From contig NZ_JAEKFT010000004.1 in NCBI RefSeq assembly GCF_018524365.1, positions 1-64,000 of the forward strand: a DNA stretch of 64,000 nt, given 5' to 3'. This DNA is from Denitromonas iodatirespirans (GTDB taxonomy: Bacteria > Pseudomonadota > Gammaproteobacteria > Burkholderiales > Rhodocyclaceae). Under the pieces are notes generated by a model. The model saw only the letters and a program-made list of their open reading frames with translations, ran no database searches and was not told the origin of the DNA. The position numbers were made by a program, and so were the translations under genes. The first letter of the stretch is position 1. The number at the start of each line of letters is the position of its first letter. Of the stretch, positions 48,765-59,320 are shown piece by piece.

Positions 48765-49514
48765 TCAGGTCGTCAAGGCCTGCCAGATCAGCCGGGCCGC
48801 GAGCAGGGTCAGGACGATATTGAAGAGCAAGGAGAAGTGCGTGTCCTGCATACGCTTGAGCAGATGCAGGCCGATCCAGGTGCCGGCCACGCCAGCCAGG
48901 ATCATCGCGCCGATCAGCGGCAGCCAGTGCAGGAGATCAAAACCGGCCCCCTGAAAAACCACCGCCTTGAGGCTGTGCTGCACCGACATGGCGGCGGCGA
49001 AGGTGGCAATCGTCTTGAAGCGCTCGGTGTGGATCTGCTTGATGAACGCCGCCACCAACGGGCCGGTGGCGCCGACGAACAGGGTAATGAAGGTCGTCAC
49101 CCCGCCGGCGACGAAGATCCCCGCCGGGCGCAGCGCCAGGCGCGGCAAGGCCGGCCCCCAGCACAGGTAGAGGGTGAAGGCGGCGATGGTCAGGTAGATG
49201 ACGTTGGGCGGCAGGCTCACCAGCACCGCACTACCGATCAGCGCGCCGAGCACCGCGCCAGGCGCGAAGGTGCCGACCGCGCGCCAGTCGATATGCCGCC
49301 AGCTCATCGCCGCCCGGCCGACGTTGGAGCCCATCTGCACCACCCCGTGCACCGGGATGATGATCTGCGGCGGCAGCACCTGCGCCATGATCGCCAGCAG
49401 CATCACCCCGCCGCCAGCGCCGAGGCTGGCGGTGAGCAGCGAGGCCAGGCAGGCGCTGGCCAGCAGCAAGGCCAGCACGCCGGCCGACAGATCGCCGAAC
49501 AGGGACAGGGTCAT
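48765..49514 (-). CDS. TSUP-family (TauE/SafE) membrane transporter
   Basis: 249 aa with about eight hydrophobic helices. TASLGAGGGVMLLAIMAQVLPP and HGVVQMGSNVGRA in the first half, and GGVTTFITLFVGATGPLVAAF in the second, are the duplicated TSUP motifs. The family exports or imports sulfite, sulfoacetate and other organosulfur anions; substrate unknown. It lies downstream of the tripartite efflux operon with 64 nt between. Confidence 0.85.
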   Translation of the reverse strand: MTLSLFGDLSAGVLALLLASACLASLLTASLGAGGGVMLLAIMAQVLPPQIIIPVHGVVQMGSNVGRAAMSWRHIDWRAVGTFAPGAVLGALIGSAVLVSLPPNVIYLTIAAFTLYLCWGPALPRLALRPAGIFVAGGVTTFITLFVGATGPLVAAFIKQIHTERFKTIATFAAAMSVQHSLKAVVFQGAGFDLLHWLPLIGAMILAGVAGTWIGLHLLKRMQDTHFSLLFNIVLTLLAARLIWQALTT

Positions 49515-49578
49515 GCGTATCGCCCGGGGGAGAAAGCGGCCATTCTACGGGCCCGCCCTCCCCCGCGGCCAGCGGCGC

Positions 49579-50780
49579 TCACTCGTGGCGCAAGGCGTCG
49601 ATCGGATCGAGCCGCGCGGCCCGGCGCGCCGGGAAGAAGCCGAACACCACACCGATCAGCGCCGAGATGCCGAAGGACAGCAGGTTGATGCCCGGGTCGA
49701 ACAGGTAGGGGATGCTCATCAACGACGACAGCCCGATCGACGCGCCGGTGGCCAGCGCCACGCCGATCAGCCCACCCAGGCTGGAGAGCACCACCGCCTC
49801 GATCAGGAACTGCAGCAACACCTCGTGTTCGAGCGCGCCGATGGCCAGGCGGATGCCGATCTCGCGGGTGCGCTCGGTGACCGACACCAGCATGATGTTC
49901 ATGATGCCGATGCCGCCCACCAGCAGGCTGACCGCCGCCACCGCGCCGAGCAGGGTGGTCATGATGCGGGTGGTGGTCGACAGCGTCTGGGCGATCTGCT
50001 TGGTGTCGAGCACGTTGAAATTGTCGTCCTCGTTGGCGCCGATCTTGCGCCGCTCGCGCAGCAGCGTCTCGACCCGCACCTTGACCGCCTCGGTCGCGTT
50101 GCTGTCGTTGGCCGAGACGAGAATCGTGCGCACATCCGGGTCGCCGGTCAGGCGGCGTTGCACGGTGCGGATCGGCATCACGATCGTGTCGTCCTGATCC
50201 GAGCCGAAGGCCGACTGCCCTTTGGCGGCGAGCACGCCGATCACCTGGCAGGAGAAGTCCGCCACCCGCATCGACTCGCCGAGCGGGTCGCCACCGCCAA
50301 ACAGCTCGCGCTGCAAGGTGGCGCCGATCACGCACACCGCCTGGCCGCCGCGTGCCTCGGCCTCGGTGAAGATGCGCCCGGCGGAAAGCGTCCAGCCGGC
50401 GGCGGTGAAATAGTCGCGCGTGCTGCCGGTGGCCACGCTCGACCAGTTGCGCGCGCCCACCACCACCGACACCGCCTTGCGCGTCTCCGGCGCCACGGCC
50501 TTGATGCCCGACACCTGGGTGGCGATGGCCTGCACGTCAGCCAGCTTGAACATCGGCGCCCCGGCGCTACCGCCCGGGCCCATGCGCTGGCCCGGGCGCA
50601 CCATCAGCAGGTTGCTGCCCAGGCTGGACACCTGGTCGGAGATCGACTGGGTCGCGCCGTTGCCGAGCGTCACCATGGTGATGACCGCCGCCACGCCGAT
50701 GACGATGCCGAGAATCGTCAGGAAGGAGCGCAGCAGGTTGCGGCGGATCTCGCGCAGCGCGAGCAGCAAGGTATTCCAGA

Positions 50781-50784
<4 letters not shown>
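49579..50784 (-). CDS. MacB-type ABC permease
   Basis: 401 aa. N-terminal helix after ALREIRRNLLRSFLTILGIVIGVAAVITMV, a large MacB periplasmic core domain (about 45-270), and three C-terminal FtsX helices (GGIGIMNIMLVSVTERTREIGIRLAIGA, then PARRAARLDPIDALRHE). ATPase and permease are on separate genes, unlike E. coli MacB. It is last in the TolC-MacA-ATPase-permease operon; the ATG overlaps the ATPase stop (ATGA). Confidence 0.9.
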
Positions 50785-51505
<721 letters not shown>

Positions 51506-51509
<4 letters not shown>

Positions 51510-52795
51510 CGTGCGCCGCTCACGGCATCGGTGATCACCGCCGTACCGGCGGCCAGATCGCCCGCCACGATCTCGGTCATGCGGCCATTGGTGGCGCCGG
51601 TTTTCACCGTCACCGCCACCGGCTGGCCGTCGCGCAGCACCCACAGCTGGCGCTCGCCGGCGGCCGGGTCCTGGAGCTTGACGGTCTTGGCCTGGCGCGG
51701 CGGGCGCGGCATCAGGCTGGCGACCAGGCTCTGCTTGCGCTCGCCGCGGGCCGCCGCGGGCGTGTAGCGCAGCGCGGCGTTTGGCACCAGCAGCACGTCC
51801 GCCTTCTCCAGGGTGGTGATTTCGGCCGTGGCCGTCATGCCTGGGCGCAGGCTGAGGTCTTCGTTGGCCACTTCCAGCGTGGTCAGGTAAGTGACCACGT
51901 TGTCGGTGGTGGTGGCGCCGTAGCTCACACGGGTGATGTGCGCCGGGTAGCGCCGGTCGGGGTAGGCATCGACGGTGAAGTTCGCCTGTTGCCCCTCCTT
52001 CACCTGGCCGACATCGGCCTCGTCGACCTTCACCTGCAACTCCATCTTGGCCAGATCCTCGGCCAGCACGAACAGCGTGGCCACCTGCAGCGAGGCCGCC
52101 ACCGTCTGCCCCGGCTCGACCGCGCGCGACAGCACCACGCCGTCGATCGGCGAGCGGATCGAGGCCTTGGCCAGATTGGTTTCGTTGGTGCGCAGCGTGG
52201 CGCGCGCCTGCAGCACGCCGGCCCGGGCGCTGGCGAGGTTGGCCTGCGCCCGGGCCACGCTGGCTTCGGCCGCTTCGATCTCGGTCTTCGAGGGCACCTT
52301 GCCGCCGGAGAGCTTGAACACCTCGTTGAGCCGCGCGAGGCTGCTGCGCGACTCCTCCACCGTGGCCTCGGCCTGCTGCACCGAGGCCTCGGCCACCTTC
52401 ACCGCAGCGCGCGCATTGGCCACCTGGTCCTCGAGCTTGGACACATCCAGCCGGGCCAGCACCAGCCCCTTGCTGACACGGCTGTTGTCATCGACGAACA
52501 CCTGCTGGACGGTGCCGGACAATTCACTGCCGACATTCACCTGGTTGGTCGGTTGCAAGGTGCCGGTGGCCGACACGGTCACCACCAGCGCCCCGCGCTC
52601 GGCCGGGCTGGTCTGGTAGCGCACGGCGGCCGCCGTGTCCTTGCCGCCCCACATCGCATAGGCGCCGGCACCGAGCAGCAGCACCACGCCGGCCGCCAGC
52701 CACCCGCGCCCGCGGCGGGGCTTGCGCGTGGTCACATCGAGGATGGCCGCGGGCGCGATGGCGGCCGGCGCGCCGATTTTTTCGGGTGAGTTCAT
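51506..52795 (-). CDS. MacA-type periplasmic adaptor
   Basis: 429 aa. One N-terminal membrane helix (about 31-48), barrel-sandwich halves (GTVQQVFVDDNSRVSKGLVL and ASIRSPIDGVVLSRAVEPGQ), a long alpha hairpin with coiled coil between, then beta-barrel and membrane-proximal domains. It links the ABC permease to the outer-membrane channel encoded just upstream. Start and stop overlap neighbours by 4 nt. Confidence 0.9.
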
Positions 52796-54234
52796 GAGTG
52801 CTTGTCCTGCGGGTTGTCTGCGGGTTCGGTGAGATCGGCGCGCGACCAGCCGCCGCCCAGCGCCTTGTAGAGCTGGATCAGCGCGCTCAGGCGCTCGCCT
52901 TCGGCGCTGGCCAGGCTGTCTTCGGTGCTGAGCAGGCTGCGCTCGGTGTCGAGCATCGTCTGGAAGTCGATCAGGCCGCTGCGATAGCGGTCGGCGGCCA
53001 GCAGCTTGGCGTTGCGCGCGGCGGCGCTGGCGGCGGCCAGCGCATCGCGCCGGCGGGCGGTGTTGTCGAGTGCCGTCAGGGCGTTCTCGACATCTTCCAG
53101 CGCGGCCAGCACCGTGCTGCGATAGCTGTGCAGGCGTTGCTCGCGCACCGCGCCCTGCTGCTCGACCCGCGCGGCCAGCGCGCCACCATCGAACAGCACG
53201 CCGCCGATGCCCGCGGCCAGCGTGCGCAGCACCGAGGCGCCGTTGCCCAGCGCACCGAAAGTGACCGCCTCCAGCCCGATCGACCCGCTCAGCGTAAAGC
53301 CCGGCCAGCGCGCCGCCTCGGCCACGCCGATGCGCGCCGTTTCCGCCGCCAGGGCGCGCTCGGCGGCCTGCACGTCGGGGCGCTGGCGCAGCACCTCGGC
53401 CGGAATGCCGACGGCGATGGCGGTCGGCACCGCCGGCAGGCCGCCGTCGGCGAGCGTCGTCTGCAGCGCGCCGGGTGCCTGTCCGGTCAGCACGGCGAGC
53501 CGGTTGGCGGCGCTGGCGATGCCGGTCTGCAGGCTGGGGATCTGGGCGCGCGTCTGCTCGGTGTTGGTGCGTGCCTGCTCGACCTCCACCGAACTGGCCA
53601 GCCCGGCCTGGGCGCGCCAGTCGGTCAGCTGCAGGGTCTCCTGCTGCGCGGCGAGGTTGCGCCGGGCAATGGCGAGGCGCGCCTGGCCGGTGCGCAGCGT
53701 CACATAGTTGAGCGCCACCTCGGCGGCCAGCGAGGCATGCGTGTTGGCCAGGTTCGCACTGGCCGCCTCGCGGTCGGCGCGCGCCGCCTCGACGCCGCGG
53801 CGCACGCCGCCGAAAATGTCGATCTCCCAGCCGGCATCGAAACCGGCCGTCCAGCGCTCGCTCACCGCGGCATCGCCGCGGCCACTGGCGCTGGCGTTGC
53901 CCGAAGCGCCGACGCTCGGCATCTGCCCGGCCCGCGCCACGCGCTCCTGCGCACGCGAGGCCTGCACCGCCGCACGGGCGGCCTGCAGATCCGGATTGGC
54001 GCGCAGCGCCTGGTCGATCAACTCGCTCAAGGACGCATCGCCCAATTGCTGCCACCAGCGCTCGATCGAGGCGCTACCGGTGGCACTGCCCGAAGCCGGT
54101 GCGGCATGCCAGGCCTCGGGCACGGCCGCGACCGGTGCCTGGTAGTCGGGGCCCAGCGTGGCACAGCCGGCCATGAACACGGCCAGCGCCCCGACGCCGA
54201 GGCGGGTTGAGCAGCTACGGAGTGAGGTTTTCAT
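52792..54234 (-). CDS. TolC-like outer-membrane efflux lipoprotein (NodT family)
   Basis: 480 aa. Lipobox MAGC near residue 20 in this numbering, so a lipid-anchored NodT/OprM-type channel. Two OEP repeats are visible (DLQAARAAVQASRAQERVARAGQ and later RPDVQAAERALAAETARIGVAEAARWP). ATG 54234 gives a normal signal peptide; the longer frame does not. First gene of the efflux operon, giving it its own outer-membrane channel. Confidence 0.9.
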   Translation of the reverse strand: MKTSLRSCSTRLGVGALAVFMAGCATLGPDYQAPVAAVPEAWHAAPASGSATGSASIERWWQQLGDASLSELIDQALRANPDLQAARAAVQASRAQERVARAGQMPSVGASGNASASGRGDAAVSERWTAGFDAGWEIDIFGGVRRGVEAARADREAASANLANTHASLAAEVALNYVTLRTGQARLAIARRNLAAQQETLQLTDWRAQAGLASSVEVEQARTNTEQTRAQIPSLQTGIASAANRLAVLTGQAPGALQTTLADGGLPAVPTAIAVGIPAEVLRQRPDVQAAERALAAETARIGVAEAARWPGFTLSGSIGLEAVTFGALGNGASVLRTLAAGIGGVLFDGGALAARVEQQGAVREQRLHSYRSTVLAALEDVENALTALDNTARRRDALAAASAAARNAKLLAADRYRSGLIDFQTMLDTERSLLSTEDSLASAEGERLSALIQLYKALGGGWSRADLTEPADNPQDKHS

Positions 54235-54524
54235 CGCATTCACAAAGACATGGAAGGATCGGCCGACGAGGCGCATCGCCCCTTGGGCAAGCAGATGGTC
54301 GGATGGTGCTACCGCGCCGGGTTAACCACCGTTAGTGCGATGTAAAAACGGGTAAAGCCCCACCCGACCGCTTGCTGCCGGCCTGCGGGAACCGCTGCGA
54401 TGCGGCTTGAAAAATTTTATGTCGTATGCCCCTCACGACGCAGCGAGGCTATGATGTTGGGGCACCCTGGCCCACCAGAGCGCCACGGAGCCCAACCTCA
54501 CAACCTACTCACCGGAGCGACTAT
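54235..54524. other. Divergent intergenic region, 290 bp
   Basis: It must hold promoters for the efflux operon (minus) and carbonic anhydrase (plus). It is less GC-rich than its surroundings, with an AT stretch around 54405-54425. I could not fix a convincing -35/-10 pair on either strand, and no long palindrome was seen. Confidence 0.4.
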
Positions 54525-55367
54525 ATGCACCCTGCCTATCGCACCCTTGGCCTCGTCATCACCGTCGGCCTACTTTCTTCGCCCGCCCTGGCCGCCGAAC
54601 AATCCCACGGCCACGCCGACGGCGGCGCGGCCTGTGTCGGCTTCGGCCCGCAAACCCCTCGTGACATCAACAGCCTGGCCGGCGAGAACAAGCGCAGGAT
54701 CGCGCTCGCGCCGCCAGCCAGCCAAATGAACCTCTGCAACATCCACTTCCACAAGAACGCCGAGCACAAGGCCGCCGCCTTTTCCATCTACGCCGGCGAA
54801 GGCGATGGCCATGGCTACCAGAGCGGCTACCAGTGCACCATCAGCAAGACGCTGACACCCGCCGAGCTGGCGCCGACCAAGGAGAGCATCTGCGACAGCG
54901 AACATGGCAACCTGAAGCCCGGCGACACCATCGAGGTGCACTGGGTGCACTCATCATGCGACGTCCAGCCAGGCGCCGGCCTGGGCGCCTGCCTGTCCGA
55001 GAAGTGCGCCAATCCCGACCTGCGGGTCGAATCGCAGGTCTTCACCCTGGTCAACGACCCGCAAGCCCTCAACATCAACGACATGGACTACGACGGCAAC
55101 ATGGTGAACGGCCTGCATCAGGCCAAGAGGCTGCCGACCGACACCGGCAAGCCGGTCGAGTTTCTCGGCTCGACCACAGGCCCGAAGTACACCGACCAGA
55201 CTTGCTCGCCGCTGCAGGTCACCTGGAGCGTGCGTCCGCAATGCGCCAAGCTCGACATCAACAGCGTCGGCGAATGGTGCAAGAACAACGCCTTCAAGGA
55301 AGACCACGCCCATGGCGTGCGCAAGCTGGTGACCAACCCCAAACTGTTGGCACCGATCACGAAGTAA
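54525..55367 (+). CDS. Delta-class carbonic anhydrase
   Basis: 280 aa with signal peptide (1-23). CGGAG-type site precedes ATG 54525. MNLCNIHFHKNAEHKA (H74, H76) and IEVHWVHSSC (H139) supply three candidate zinc histidines in the pattern of delta-class enzymes, first known from marine algae; bacterial homologues are usually annotated by similarity. Six or more cysteines suggest disulfides. It would interconvert CO2 and bicarbonate in the periplasm. Activity of bacterial members is, to my knowledge, little tested. Confidence 0.75.
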   Translation: MHPAYRTLGLVITVGLLSSPALAAEQSHGHADGGAACVGFGPQTPRDINSLAGENKRRIALAPPASQMNLCNIHFHKNAEHKAAAFSIYAGEGDGHGYQSGYQCTISKTLTPAELAPTKESICDSEHGNLKPGDTIEVHWVHSSCDVQPGAGLGACLSEKCANPDLRVESQVFTLVNDPQALNINDMDYDGNMVNGLHQAKRLPTDTGKPVEFLGSTTGPKYTDQTCSPLQVTWSVRPQCAKLDINSVGEWCKNNAFKEDHAHGVRKLVTNPKLLAPITK

Positions 55368-55627
55368 GCACCGCACTCCGGCCGTCCGGCCTGCAACACG
55401 CCGGACGGCGGACCGCTGAAACCCGCCCGGAGGCGCAACATCCCCTCGAGGGTCGCGGGCGTGCGTCGGGTGATGCGTGCATTTGCCCTCGCATCCGGCA
55501 AGTCACCAGATGCGCCGTCTGGGCGGCCAGACTCAGATCCGGGCCACGCGAAGGGCCACGGCATTGGCCGCTCCCTACACCTTTTCACCGCCCTTGCCAG
55601 CGTCCGACATCAAACCCCGGGTATGCG

Positions 55628-57271
55628 ATGATCGGCCTCATGAATTCCCCAGACACCGATTCGCTGGACGTGGTGCGCCACTACCACACGCGCACCAAGC
55701 ACCATCCCCAGCGCTATGCCGCCTCGCTCGGCTATCTCGACTGGGCCACCCAGCCCGACCCGTTCCGCCGTTTCGACGGCGCACCCACGATCGCCCTGCC
55801 GCACCCGCCGCTGCGCGCGGCGCCGAGCTACGACAGCCTGTTCGCCGCGCCGCCCGTACCCGCCCCGCTCGATGCCGACACCGTCGGCCGCCTGCTCTAC
55901 CACAGCCTGGCGCTGTCGGCCTGGAAGCAGGTGGCGCCCGGCCAAGCCTGGTCGCTGCGCATCAACCCCTCCAGCGGCGCGCTGCATCCGACCGAGGGCT
56001 ATGTGATCAGCGGCCCGGTGCCCGGCCTGATCGATGCGCCCGGCGTCTTCCACTACGCGCCCTACACCCACACGCTGGAGCGGCGCGCCGCGCTCACCGA
56101 GGCGCAATGGGCGGTGCTCACGGCCGGCCTGCCGCACCCCTGCCTGTTGATGGGGCTCAGCTCGATCCACTGGCGCGAAGCCTGGAAGTACGGCGAGCGC
56201 GCTTACCGCTACTGCCAGCACGATGTCGGCCACGCCATCGGCGCCATCGCCTTCGCCGCGCGCACGCTCGGCTGGCAAGCGCGGGTGATCGACACGATCG
56301 CCGACGCCGACCTCGCCCGCCTGCTCGGTACCGACCGTCAAGCCGGCCCCGAGGCCGAGCAGGCCGACTGCCTGATCCTGCTCACGCCGGCCGGCATGCC
56401 TGTCATCGATCCAGACGCCAAGGCCTGGCAGGCACGCATCCCCGCCCTCGACCTGCTCGGCTCGCCCAGTCGTCTGAGCCACGATCACCACCCCTGGCCG
56501 ATCATCGACACCGTGGCAGCCGCCGCCGCAACCCCCGGCCCTGCCCCGGACACGCCCTCGGCCGAACCTTGCCTCGACACCGGCCCCGACCGCGGCCACA
56601 GCGCCGAGCAGCTCATCCGCCAGCGGCGCAGCGCGGTGGATATGGACGGCGAGAGCCCGCTGGCGCGCGCCGACTTCTACCGCCTGCTGGCACGCACCCT
56701 GCCCGGCGCCTTCCCCGCCGCCGCGCTCCCCGGCCCGCCGCGGGTGTCGCTGGCGCTGATGGTGCACCGGGTCACGGACCTCACGCCCGGCTTCTACCTG
56801 CTGGTGCGCGACCCGGCGCACGAAGCCAGTCTGCGCGCATCGCTCTCGGGGGAATTCGTGTGGGAGACGCCCGAGGGCTGCCCGGCGGATCTGCCGCTGT
56901 TCCGCCTGATCGCCGACGACACGCGCCGCGCGGCGCAAACGGTGAGCTGCCAGCAGGCGATTGCTTCTGACGGCGCCTTCGCCGTCGGCCTGCTGGCCGA
57001 GTTCGATGCCGCGCTGGCGGCCGGTGGTGCGCGCGCCTATCCGCGCCTGTTCCGCGAGACCGGCCTGGTCGGCCAAGTGCTGTATCTGGAAGCCGAGGCC
57101 ACCGGCCTGCGCGGCACCGGCATCGGCTGCTTCTTCGACGATCTGATGCACACCTTGATGGGCATCACCGACACCACCTGGCAAAGCCTCTATCACTTCA
57201 CCCTCGGCGGCCCGGTCGACGACGACCGCCTGCAGACCCTGCCGCCCTACGCCCATCTCGACCGCGAGTAG
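55628..57271 (+). CDS. SagB-family nitroreductase-like oxidoreductase, two-domain
   Basis: 547 aa. Two nitroreductase-fold halves: residues about 75-270 (LYHSLALSAWKQV, SLRINPSSGALHPTEGYVI, the SagB/ThcOx FMN motif) and about 330-545 (RQRRSAVDMDGESPLARADFYRLLARTL, GIGCFFDDLMHTLMGI). SagB/ThcOx proteins oxidise azolines in ribosomal peptide synthesis, but no cyclodehydratase or precursor gene is nearby. It is probably a stand-alone FMN oxidoreductase. ATG 55640 is an alternative start. Confidence 0.82.
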   Translation: MIGLMNSPDTDSLDVVRHYHTRTKHHPQRYAASLGYLDWATQPDPFRRFDGAPTIALPHPPLRAAPSYDSLFAAPPVPAPLDADTVGRLLYHSLALSAWKQVAPGQAWSLRINPSSGALHPTEGYVISGPVPGLIDAPGVFHYAPYTHTLERRAALTEAQWAVLTAGLPHPCLLMGLSSIHWREAWKYGERAYRYCQHDVGHAIGAIAFAARTLGWQARVIDTIADADLARLLGTDRQAGPEAEQADCLILLTPAGMPVIDPDAKAWQARIPALDLLGSPSRLSHDHHPWPIIDTVAAAAATPGPAPDTPSAEPCLDTGPDRGHSAEQLIRQRRSAVDMDGESPLARADFYRLLARTLPGAFPAAALPGPPRVSLALMVHRVTDLTPGFYLLVRDPAHEASLRASLSGEFVWETPEGCPADLPLFRLIADDTRRAAQTVSCQQAIASDGAFAVGLLAEFDAALAAGGARAYPRLFRETGLVGQVLYLEAEATGLRGTGIGCFFDDLMHTLMGITDTTWQSLYHFTLGGPVDDDRLQTLPPYAHLDRE

Positions 57272-57281
57272 CCTGCCCACC

Positions 57282-57791
57282 ATGTCCTACGTTCAGAGTT
57301 TCCCGCCGCTGGCCGGTCCCGACGCCCGACTGCTGATTCTCGGCAGCATGCCGAGTAGACGCTCGCTCGCCGAGCAGCAGTACTACGCCCATCCGCACAA
57401 CGCTTTCTGGCCGATCATGGCCGAGCTGTTCGACATCGAGGTCACCGCGCCCTATGCCGAGCGCTGCGCCGCGCTGACCGCCGCCGGCGTGGCGGTGTGG
57501 GACGTGCTGGCCGCCTGCACGCGCGAGTCCAGCCTGGATTCGGACATCGTCGAGTCGAGCATCGTGCCGAACGATTTCGCCGGCTTTCTCGACACGCACC
57601 CGCACATCCAGGCCATCTACTTCAACGGCGCCAAGGCCGAGACCAGCTTTCTCAAGCATGTGCTGCCGTCGCTGAGCGACCCGCACCTGGCCATTCCCCG
57701 CCATCGCCGCCTGCCCTCGACCAGCCCGGCCCACGCCGGCCTGCGCTTCGACGCCAAGCTGGCCGCCTGGCAGCGCGCCATCGCGCCCTGA
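57282..57791 (+). CDS. DNA-deoxyinosine glycosylase (UDG superfamily)
   Basis: 169 aa. LGSMPS (20-25) with YYAHPHNAFWP (34-44) and C-terminal STSPAHA match the hypoxanthine-DNA glycosylase branch (UDG family 6) rather than Ung. These remove deaminated adenine (hypoxanthine) from DNA for base-excision repair. It follows the SagB-like gene by 10 nt and may be co-transcribed; its stop is 10 nt from that of the convergent EamA gene. Confidence 0.82.
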   Translation: MSYVQSFPPLAGPDARLLILGSMPSRRSLAEQQYYAHPHNAFWPIMAELFDIEVTAPYAERCAALTAAGVAVWDVLAACTRESSLDSDIVESSIVPNDFAGFLDTHPHIQAIYFNGAKAETSFLKHVLPSLSDPHLAIPRHRRLPSTSPAHAGLRFDAKLAAWQRAIAP

Positions 57792-57801
57792 AGCGCGTCG
57801 C

Positions 57802-58734
57802 CTAGACCGGGTTGCGCACCACGCCGTCGGCCGCGGACGGCGCCGCGTCGATGACCGGTGTGCGACGCGGCGGCGACATCGCCCACTGCACCGCCAGCAC
57901 GCTGCCGAGCACCATCACCAGCCCCAGCAACGACAGCCCGCGCATGCTCTGGCCGAGCAGCAGCCAGCCGAGCAGCACCGCGGTCAGCGGGCTGAGCAGA
58001 CCGAGCGAGGACACCGCCACCGGCGACAGGCGCGCCACGCCGCGAAACCACAAGCCGTAAGACACCAGCGCGCCGAACACCGCCAGATAAGCATAGCCGG
58101 CCACATTCAGCAGGCTCAGCGCGGGTAGCGGCGGGTCGATGATCCACGCCACCGGCGCCAACATGGCGCCGCCCAGCAGCAGCTGCCAGCCGGTGAAGGC
58201 CAGCACCGGCAGATCCGGCCGCCAGCGCCGCGCCAGAAACGTGCCGGCGGCCATGCAGGCCGCGCCGGCCAGCGCCGCCGCAATGCCCACCGGCTCCCAC
58301 ACCGTGTCTGGCGACAGCAAGAGCGCCCCCATGCCGAACACCCCCGCCACGCTCGCCCACACCGCCAGGCGCACCGGCCGTTGCTGGTCCACCGCCCAGG
58401 CCAGCGCCATCACCAGCAGGGGTTGGATGGCGCCGACCACCGCCGCCAGCCCGCCCGGCAAGCGGTAGGCGGCAACGAACAGCAAGGCCTGGAAGACGCC
58501 GATGTTGAGCGCCGAGAGCAGCGCCATCCGCCCCCAGAAGCCGGCGGCCGGCAGGCGCCGGCACCACAGCACCAGGGCCAGGCCGGCCGGCAGCGTGCGC
58601 AGCAAGGCGGCGGTGAACGGCCGGTCCGGCGGCAGCAGCTCGGTGGTGACGATGTAGGTGGTGCCCCAGATGATGGGCGCCAGCGCGGTGAGGAGCCCAT
58701 CGCGCCAAACGGAAGTGGAGGGTGTCGTGCTCAT
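57802..58734 (-). CDS. EamA-family (DMT) transporter
   Basis: 310 aa, ten hydrophobic helices in two EamA repeats (APIIWGTTYIVTTELLPPDRP; LAFTGWQLLLGGAMLAPVAW). Members export amino acids and metabolites across the inner membrane; substrate unknown. It diverges from a MarR-type gene, with palindromic sites just upstream of its ATG, so it is likely under MarR control. Confidence 0.87.
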   Translation of the reverse strand: MSTTPSTSVWRDGLLTALAPIIWGTTYIVTTELLPPDRPFTAALLRTLPAGLALVLWCRRLPAAGFWGRMALLSALNIGVFQALLFVAAYRLPGGLAAVVGAIQPLLVMALAWAVDQQRPVRLAVWASVAGVFGMGALLLSPDTVWEPVGIAAALAGAACMAAGTFLARRWRPDLPVLAFTGWQLLLGGAMLAPVAWIIDPPLPALSLLNVAGYAYLAVFGALVSYGLWFRGVARLSPVAVSSLGLLSPLTAVLLGWLLLGQSMRGLSLLGLVMVLGSVLAVQWAMSPPRRTPVIDAAPSAADGVVRNPV

Positions 58735-58737
58735 GGC

Positions 58738-58759
58738 TTTATCTTCATATCAAGATAAA
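58738..58759. promoter_or_regulatory. MarR-type operator 1
   Basis: TTTATCTT (58738-58745), N6, AAGATAAA (58752-58759): perfect inverted repeat between eamA and marR-type genes, starting 3 nt upstream of the eamA ATG. Confidence 0.6.
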
Positions 58760-58777
58760 ATGGAGCCTGACACGGAT

Positions 58778-58797
58778 TTATCTTGAACTCAAGACAA
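58778..58797. promoter_or_regulatory. MarR-type operator 2 (imperfect)
   Basis: TTATCTTGA...TCAAGACAA, an imperfect inverted repeat sharing TTATCTT with the neighbouring site, 16 nt before the MarR-type ATG. Confidence 0.5.
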
Positions 58798-58813
58798 TAG
58801 CCGGGAGCAAGCG

Positions 58814-59320
58814 ATGAACGGACCGACACATGGCGACGCAGTGGACACCATCCTGGCGCAATGGCGCCGCGAACGGCCGGACCTCGATCTGGCGCCGATG
58901 AGCATGATCGGCCGTCTGGCCCGCTGCGCCTCGCTGATGCGGCGCGAGCTGGACACCGTGTTCAGTGCCTTCGGCATCGGCCGCGGCGAGTTCGACGTGC
59001 TGGCCACGCTGCGCCGCGCCGGTGCGCCCTACGCCCTGACGCCGACCGCGCTGTTCTCCTCGCTGATGATCACCTCGGGCACCATGACCCATCGCCTGCA
59101 AGGGCTCGAAGCGCGCGGCTGGATCGAGCGCCAGCCCGACCCGAAGGATGCGCGCAGCAAACTGGTGACGCTGACCGCCGACGGTCTCGCGCTGATCGAC
59201 CGCGCCGTCGAAGCGCACCTGGAGAACGAGCGGCGCATCCTGGCGCCACTCGCAGCGGCGGATGTCGCCGCGCTGGACGCGCGGCTGGCGCAGCTGCTGG
59301 CGGTGCTGGAGCCGCGTTAG
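58814..59320 (+). CDS. MarR-family transcriptional regulator
   Basis: 168 aa. Winged helix about 50-115: GRGEFDVLATLRRAGAPYALTPTAL, then MITSGTMTHRLQGLEARGWIERQPDPKDARSKLVTLT with the conserved DxRxxxVxLT wing. GGGAG lies upstream of the ATG. It probably represses the divergent EamA exporter and itself through the two palindromic sites. The ligand is unknown. It ends in a 4-nt overlap with the convergent GST gene. Confidence 0.88.
   Translation: MNGPTHGDAVDTILAQWRRERPDLDLAPMSMIGRLARCASLMRRELDTVFSAFGIGRGEFDVLATLRRAGAPYALTPTALFSSLMITSGTMTHRLQGLEARGWIERQPDPKDARSKLVTLTADGLALIDRAVEAHLENERRILAPLAAADVAALDARLAQLLAVLEPR

Noticed and set aside
55382-55408. Hairpin after the carbonic anhydrase as terminator
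   Set aside because: A 9-bp stem is present, but the loop is 9 nt and there is no T-run; function not supported.
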